Shown piece by piece: positions 59,672 to 64,000 of a stretch of DNA of 64,000 bases. The position numbers and the translations under genes are program-made. How positions within the stretch are numbered: the stretch's first letter is position 1; each line of letters opens with the position of its first letter. The notes below the pieces were generated by a model that was not told the origin of the DNA, made no database searches, and saw nothing but the letters and a program-made list of their open reading frames with translations. This DNA is from Bordetella petrii (lineage in GTDB: Bacteria > Pseudomonadota > Gammaproteobacteria > Burkholderiales > Burkholderiaceae_B), in the NCBI RefSeq assembly GCF_017356245.1, contig NZ_JAFMZZ010000001.1, positions 3,224,533 to 3,288,532 of the forward strand. Direction: 5' to 3'.

Positions 59672-60859
59672 ATGCCCGCCCTGTACCTGACCCACGCCCG
59701 CATTGTCCTGCCGGACGCCGTGCTGTCCAACAGCGCCGTCCTGATCGAAGACGGCATCATTGCCGCCATCGACCCCGACGGCGCGGGCGCCGCGCAGGAA
59801 ATCGACCTGGAAGGCCAGACGCTGCTGCCCGGCCTGATCGACCTGCATTGCGACGCCATCGAAAAAGAAGCCGAGCCGCGCTCGCGCGTGCTGTTTCCGC
59901 TGGATTTCGCGGTGGCCCAGGTCGACCGGCGCAATGCCGCGGCCGGCATCACCACGCCGTTCCATGCGCTGTCGTTTGCCAATAATGAATGGGGCGTGCG
60001 CAACAACCAGACCGCGTCGCAGGTGGCGCGCACGCTGCATGCCTTCCGCGCCCACAGCCTGGTGGACAACCGGGTGCACTGCCGCTACGAAATCACCGAC
60101 GCGACCGCCATGCCGGTGCTGCAGGCGCTGCTGGACGAGGGCGTGGTCGACCTGCTGTCGGTAATGGACCATTCGCCGGGGCAGGGCCAGTTCAAGACGC
60201 TGGAAGCCTATCTGCAATACATGATGGGCAACCATGCCATGAGCCGCGACGAGGCCGAGGAAGCGGCGCGCGCCAAGCTGCAGGCCCGCGACGGCGCCGC
60301 GCTGCGGGTCGAGACCCTGCTGGCGCATGCGCGCCGCCTGGGCGTGCCCACCGCCAGCCACGACGACGATTCGGTGCAGCGCATTGCCACCATGCGCAAC
60401 CTGGGCGTGTCGATGAGCGAGTTTCCCATCAACCTGGACACCGCGACGGCGGCGGTGTCGTGCGGCCTGCCCACCATCCTGGGCGCGCCCAACGTGCTGC
60501 GCGGGCAGAGCCAGAGCGGTTCGATGCGCGCCATCGACGCGGTGCGCGCCGGCGTGGCCAGCTGCCTGTGCTCGGACTACCAGCCATCCACCCTGATCGC
60601 CGCGGCGTTCGCCGTGGCGGCGCAAAGCGACCTGACGCTGTCGCAGGCGGTGGCGCTGGTGACCGCCAACCCGGCCGATGCCTGCGGCCTGGGCGACCGC
60701 GGCCGCATTGCCGCGGGCCTGCGCGCCGACCTGGTCGCGGTGGCGCTGGTGGGGGATTTGCCCCTGGTCAGCCACGCCTGGTCGGCGGGCCGGCTGGTGT
60801 TCGCGGCGCACTACCACGCGGCCTCGCGCCGCGCCCCGCGCGAGGCCGTGGCGGCCTGA
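59672..60859 (+). CDS. phnM: PhnM, second paralogue (C-P lyase operon form)
   Basis: This 395-aa amidohydrolase is the canonical PhnM of the operon. It has LPGLIDLHCDAIEKEAEPR, SVMDHSPGQGQF (the E. coli-like block), ASHDDDSVQRI, LGAPNVLRGQSQSG and CSDYQPSTL. It should remove diphosphate from the ribose phosphonate triphosphate before PhnJ acts. It is the last gene of phnGHIJKLM, and a gap of 113 bases follows. Confidence 0.93.
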   Translation: MPALYLTHARIVLPDAVLSNSAVLIEDGIIAAIDPDGAGAAQEIDLEGQTLLPGLIDLHCDAIEKEAEPRSRVLFPLDFAVAQVDRRNAAAGITTPFHALSFANNEWGVRNNQTASQVARTLHAFRAHSLVDNRVHCRYEITDATAMPVLQALLDEGVVDLLSVMDHSPGQGQFKTLEAYLQYMMGNHAMSRDEAEEAARAKLQARDGAALRVETLLAHARRLGVPTASHDDDSVQRIATMRNLGVSMSEFPINLDTATAAVSCGLPTILGAPNVLRGQSQSGSMRAIDAVRAGVASCLCSDYQPSTLIAAAFAVAAQSDLTLSQAVALVTANPADACGLGDRGRIAAGLRADLVAVALVGDLPLVSHAWSAGRLVFAAHYHAASRRAPREAVAA

Positions 60860-60972
60860 CGGCCCCCGCGCGCGCCGCGCCGGCTGGCGCCGGGCGCCGG
60901 CCTTCTGGTTAAATGGACCATATCTGCCGGCCCGCGCGACGGGCCGGCGCGTCATGGCCGGAGGCCCGCATC

Positions 60973-61407
60973 ATGGCAATGCTGAATTTCGTGCAAGATC
61001 CCGAAGCCCCCGATCTGTGGGCCGCCGAGAATGTGCCGGCCGGCCCCGGGCGCCCGCCCATCCACGTCATGATCCAGACCGACGGCCAGGCGCCCGACCC
61101 CTCGGCGTCGCGCGTGGTGCGCGACCTGGTGGCCCGGCTCGACGAACAGATCCTGGCGGCGGCCGATTTCCTGCTGGACCATTATTCGCCCGAACAATGG
61201 CTGAAGCAGGGCATCGACCCGGCCCGCTGGCTGCCCGAGCAGACCGCCGAGGCCATGGCCGGCTGCGCGGTATTGCGGGCCGTGTGGCTGTTCGACGAAA
61301 CCGGCGATGGTTATGAAATGTGGTTCACCGTGCCCTGGGACGCCGAGCATACCTACGACGTCGAATTCGACGACGGCGAGCCGGTGGGCTGCGAGGTGAA
61401 CGACTGA
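60973..61407 (+). CDS. Small acidic protein of unknown function
   Basis: The 144-aa product is acidic (many Asp and Glu) with no signal or membrane segment. It starts MAMLNFVQDPEAPDLWAAENVP and ends in DVEFDDGEPVGCEVND. A GGAGG site seven bases before ATG 60973 decides the start; an ATG at 60913 is also in frame. No family is recognised. It lies between phnM2 and fbaA and need not be tied to either. Confidence 0.7.
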   Translation: MAMLNFVQDPEAPDLWAAENVPAGPGRPPIHVMIQTDGQAPDPSASRVVRDLVARLDEQILAAADFLLDHYSPEQWLKQGIDPARWLPEQTAEAMAGCAVLRAVWLFDETGDGYEMWFTVPWDAEHTYDVEFDDGEPVGCEVND

Positions 61408-61575
61408 GCCGCCGACGGCAGGGCGCGGCCGGGATTTTCGCCCGGACCAGAAGATTTACATACCGTCATGTCCTGACAACCCGTCGCCGGGAGTCCGGCT
61501 CCAATCCCGGCTAAAATCCCGTTATTCAGCAAGGCTCCAACCAATCATTCCATTGCCATTCAGGAGGACCACCCC

Positions 61576-62640
61576 ATGGCCCTAGTTTCCATGCGCCAGT
61601 TGCTCGACCACGCCGCCGAGCACGGCTACGGCATTCCCGCGTTCAACGTCAACAACCTGGAACAGGTTCAGGCCATCATGGAAGCCGCCGCTGAAACCGA
61701 CAGCCCGGTGATCATGCAGGCCTCGGCCGGCGCGCGCAAATACGCGGGCGAAGGCTTCCTGAAATACCTGATCCAGGCCGCGGTGGAATCCTATCCGCAC
61801 ATTCCGGTGGTCATGCACCAGGACCACGGCCAGTCGCCCAAGGTGTGCCAGGGCGCCATCGACCTGGGCTTCTCCAGCGTCATGATGGACGGCTCGCTGG
61901 AAGAAGACGGCAAGACCATCGCCGACTACGAGTACAACGTCGACGTCACCAAGAAAGTGGTCGACATCGCCCACAAGCTGGGCGTCACCGTCGAAGGCGA
62001 GCTGGGCTGCCTGGGCTCGCTGGAAACCATGAAGGGCGACAAGGAAGACGGCCACGGCGCCGAAGGCACCATGACCCGCGAACAGCTGCTCACCGACCCC
62101 GAGCAGGCCGCCGATTTCGTCCGCAAGACCCAGCTCGACGCGCTGGCCATCGCCATCGGCACCAGCCACGGCGCCTACAAGTTCACCCGCAAGCCCACCG
62201 GCGACATCCTGTCGATCTCGCGCATCAAGGAAATCCACGCCCGCCTGCCCAACACCCACCTGGTGATGCACGGCAGCTCCAGCGTGCCGCAAGACCTGCT
62301 GGCCGAGATCCGCGAATTCGGCGGCGACATGAAAGAAACCTACGGCGTGCCCGTGGAAGAAATCCAGGAAGCCATCAAGTTCGGCGTGCGCAAGGTCAAC
62401 ATCGACACCGACATCCGCCTGGCCATGACCGGCGCCATCCGCCGCTTTTTTGCCGAAAACCCCGGCAAATTCGACCCGCGCGAATACCTGAAGCCGGCGC
62501 GCGCCGCCGCCAAGGCCATTTGCGTGCAGCGCTACACCCAGTTCGGCACCGCCGGCAACGCCAGCAAGATCAAGCCGCTGCCGCTGTCCGAGATGGCGCA
62601 GCAGTACGCCGCCGGCAAGCTGACCCAGGTCGTGCAGTAA
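61576..62640 (+). CDS. fbaA: Fructose-bisphosphate aldolase, class II
   Basis: This zinc aldolase interconverts fructose 1,6-bisphosphate and two triose phosphates. The 354-aa protein has [18 protein letters not shown], the zinc site in [16 protein letters not shown] and [11 protein letters not shown], typical of the Calvin-cycle subtype. A TAAAAT -10-like box lies at 61512-61517, and an AGGAGG-type site precedes ATG. It complements tkt-gap-pgk located 29 kb away. Confidence 0.97.
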   Translation: MALVSMRQLLDHAAEHGYGIPAFNVNNLEQVQAIMEAAAETDSPVIMQASAGARKYAGEGFLKYLIQAAVESYPHIPVVMHQDHGQSPKVCQGAIDLGFSSVMMDGSLEEDGKTIADYEYNVDVTKKVVDIAHKLGVTVEGELGCLGSLETMKGDKEDGHGAEGTMTREQLLTDPEQAADFVRKTQLDALAIAIGTSHGAYKFTRKPTGDILSISRIKEIHARLPNTHLVMHGSSSVPQDLLAEIREFGGDMKETYGVPVEEIQEAIKFGVRKVNIDTDIRLAMTGAIRRFFAENPGKFDPREYLKPARAAAKAICVQRYTQFGTAGNASKIKPLPLSEMAQQYAAGKLTQVVQ

Positions 62641-62658
62641 ACCCTGCCGCGGTGAAAA

Positions 62659-62683
62659 GGCGCCGCCCCGCGCGGGCGGCGCC
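62659..62683. terminator. GC hairpin after fbaA
   Basis: GGCGCCGCCC (62659-62668) pairs perfectly with GGGCGGCGCC (62674-62683) around a five-base loop, between the convergent fbaA and GFA genes. There is no T-run, so termination would be weak or rho-assisted. Confidence 0.45.
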
Positions 62684-62697
62684 GGGCGGCCGGCCCC

Positions 62698-63126
62698 TCA
62701 GCCCGGCGCGTTACGCGCAAAGCCCGGTATCGTGGTGTCGATGTGATGCCACGAGGGCGCGGAATCCGTCCACAACGCCAGGCGGGCCCGGAATTGCTCC
62801 GGGTCGTCCAGCGATCCGGCTTTCACGATTGCATAGCCGGCGCCCTCGGTGCCCCCGAACAGCGGCGTGCCGCAATCGCGGCAGAAGCTGCGCATGACCG
62901 TGTTCCCCGAATCGCCCCGATAGACGTGTTCGTGCGCCCGGCCCCGCAACACCTGCAGCGCGGCCGGCGCCACCAGCAACGCATGCGCCGGCGCGCCGCC
63001 GCTCGCATACTGGCAGTCGCGGCAATGACAAGTCGCCGCGGCCATGGGTTCGGCCGTAATGGCATAACGGACGGCGCCGCATTGGCAGCCGCCGGTCAGG
63101 GGGGAGAACTCGCGTTGCGGGGGCAT
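62698..63126 (-). CDS. GFA-family zinc protein (second member)
   Basis: The 142-aa protein has Cys motifs GGCQCGAVRYAI, CHCRDCQYASG and FCRDCGTPLFG, the GFA/CENP-V zinc pattern, and ends in WHHIDTTIPGF. It is a distant paralogue of the gene at 48085. Enzymatic function is unproven for the family. It diverges from purC across a 383-base region filled mostly by a giant palindrome. Confidence 0.88.
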   Translation of the reverse strand: MPPQREFSPLTGGCQCGAVRYAITAEPMAAATCHCRDCQYASGGAPAHALLVAPAALQVLRGRAHEHVYRGDSGNTVMRSFCRDCGTPLFGGTEGAGYAIVKAGSLDDPEQFRARLALWTDSAPSWHHIDTTIPGFARNAPG

Positions 63127-63302
63127 GGAATGGGCTCCTGGCGTGTGCGGGATGGATAAGCCTAACCCATGCCGCCGTCGGTCTTTTCGTTTGCGTTCTC
63201 GGGGCGCCGGGCGCTATGGCCGGGTGTCTGGCACCTGGCAATATCCGTCTGCATTTTTGAGTCCCCAGGCTATGGCCGGTGGCTCGAATTTATACACTCG
63301 CA

Positions 63303-63436
63303 GTCCCGCGGCGTTCGGGCAGGCGGGGGCGGCGCGTTTGGCCGGCGGGGCAGCCCGCGCAGCGGGCCGAGGGCGCCTGGATGCGCCCGAGCCCGACGGA
63401 CGTGCGCCGCCCCCGCCTGCCCGAACGCCGCGGGAC
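63303..63436 (-). repeat. Giant palindrome, copy 2
   Basis: A 33-base arm (63303-63335, beginning GTCCCGCGGCGTT) is the exact reverse complement of 63404-63436. The core between is nearly identical to the reverse complement of the core of copy 1. The rest of the 383-base gap holds a partial REP-like hairpin (63223-63239) and no gene. Confidence 0.9.
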
Positions 63437-63509
63437 GGGGCAAGAACTCAAGCCACCCACCAGCGCCATTTGCAGTAACCTATGCGCATTTTTCCGATTA
63501 GGCCGATTC

Positions 63510-64000
63510 GTGACTTCCGCCCTGCACCAATCCAGCATCAAGTCCCTGCCGCTACTGGGTCGCGGCAAAGTGCGCGACATGTACGCCGTGGGCGACGACA
63601 AGCTCTTGATCGTCGCTTCCGACCGCATTTCCGCATTCGACGTGATTCTCGACGACCCCATCCCCGGCAAGGGCCAGGTGCTGACCGAGCTGACCGAATT
63701 CTGGCTTGGCAAGCTGGCGCACATTCTGCCCAACCATTCCACCGGCGTGCGGCCCGAAGACGTGGTGGCGCCCGATGAACTGGACCAGGTGCGCGGCCGC
63801 GCCGTGGTGGTCAAGCGCCTGAAGCCGGTGCTGGTCGAGGCCGTGGCGCGCGGCTACCTGATTGGCTCGGGCTGGAAAGACTACCAGGCCACCGGCGCGG
63901 TGTGCGGCATCCAGCTGCCGGCCGGCCTGCAGCAGGCCAGCAAGCTGCCCCAGCCCATTTTCACGCCGGCGGCCAAGGCCGAATTCGGCATGCACGACGA
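63510..64000 (+). CDS. purC: SAICAR synthase (3' end cut by window edge)
   Basis: PurC joins aspartate to CAIR in purine synthesis. The visible 163 residues start at GTG 63510 ([32 protein letters not shown]) and contain [29 protein letters not shown] and [14 protein letters not shown], the standard N-terminal half and the start of the ATP/substrate site. The frame runs off the end of the window. Confidence 0.95.
   Translation, partial: MTSALHQSSIKSLPLLGRGKVRDMYAVGDDKLLIVASDRISAFDVILDDPIPGKGQVLTELTEFWLGKLAHILPNHSTGVRPEDVVAPDELDQVRGRAVVVKRLKPVLVEAVARGYLIGSGWKDYQATGAVCGIQLPAGLQQASKLPQPIFTPAAKAEFGMHD

Noticed and set aside
61512..61517. Full sigma-70 promoters for fbaA and tkt
   Set aside because: Both have a TAAAAT -10-like box, but no TTG-containing -35 lies 16-18 bases upstream, so I mention only the -10 within the gene entries.

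Overview
The window is high-GC DNA with the gene content and synteny of a betaproteobacterium of the Alcaligenaceae (Bordetella/Achromobacter type). The signs are the SecF, PurC and Calvin-type FbaA proteins, a Bug/TctC binding protein beside a LysR regulator, a second infA gene, and palindromic intergenic repeats of a kind I associate with this family. The genus call is inference from remembered protein sequences, not a database search. Apart from scattered repeats the DNA looks like core chromosome. I found no rRNA, tRNA, insertion sequence, prophage or CRISPR array. Both ends cut a gene: secF on the left and purC on the right.

Layout. 1-5.6 kb holds a leftward queA-tgt-yajC-secD-secF run (queuosine tRNA modification and protein export) with an intrinsic terminator between yajC and secD. 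5.8-9.4 kb holds dacB, upp and the siroheme synthase cysG. 9.4-15.3 kb is an assimilatory nitrate/nitrite module, nirB-nirD-nasA, behind a near-perfect sigma-54 promoter and two NtrC-like sites; the divergent cysG supplies the siroheme cofactor of NirB. 15.3-20.6 kb has envelope proteins, a YqjD/YqjE/YqjK-like trio, ubiD and a lytic transglycosylase. 20.6-33 kb carries an aminotransferase, a degenerate FAD-domain protein, maeB, a patatin-barstar pair, rsmE and the carbon operon tkt-gap-pgk. 33-41 kb has a DUF3141 protein with a PhaR-like operator, small stress and metabolic enzymes, azlCD and a Pit phosphate transporter. 41-48.5 kb has mog, a lipoprotein, an M23 peptidase, a LysR-TctC-galB-galC module for the lower gallate/protocatechuate 4,5-pathway, a second infA, and DGPF- and GFA-family genes.

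48.6-60.9 kb is a complete-looking phosphonate region. phnCDE encodes the transporter and has a good PHO box. A leftward phnF-phnM1-DUF1045-phnN group encodes the regulator and downstream enzymes. A rightward phnGHIJKLM operon encodes the C-P lyase. Two GTCTAGAC operators fit the HutC-type regulator PhnF, and a second PHO-like box lies before phnG. No phnP is present; a 2H-phosphoesterase (DUF1045) sits where phnP would be expected. There are two divergent phnM genes. 61-64 kb has a small unknown gene, fbaA, a GFA protein and purC.

The non-coding DNA is unusual. Five copies of a two-hairpin REPIN-like element (about 95 bp each) lie in intergenic gaps, and the spacer of one copy is inverted. 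A second family, a roughly 135-bp giant palindrome, occurs twice in opposite orientation; its arms differ between copies by compensated changes.
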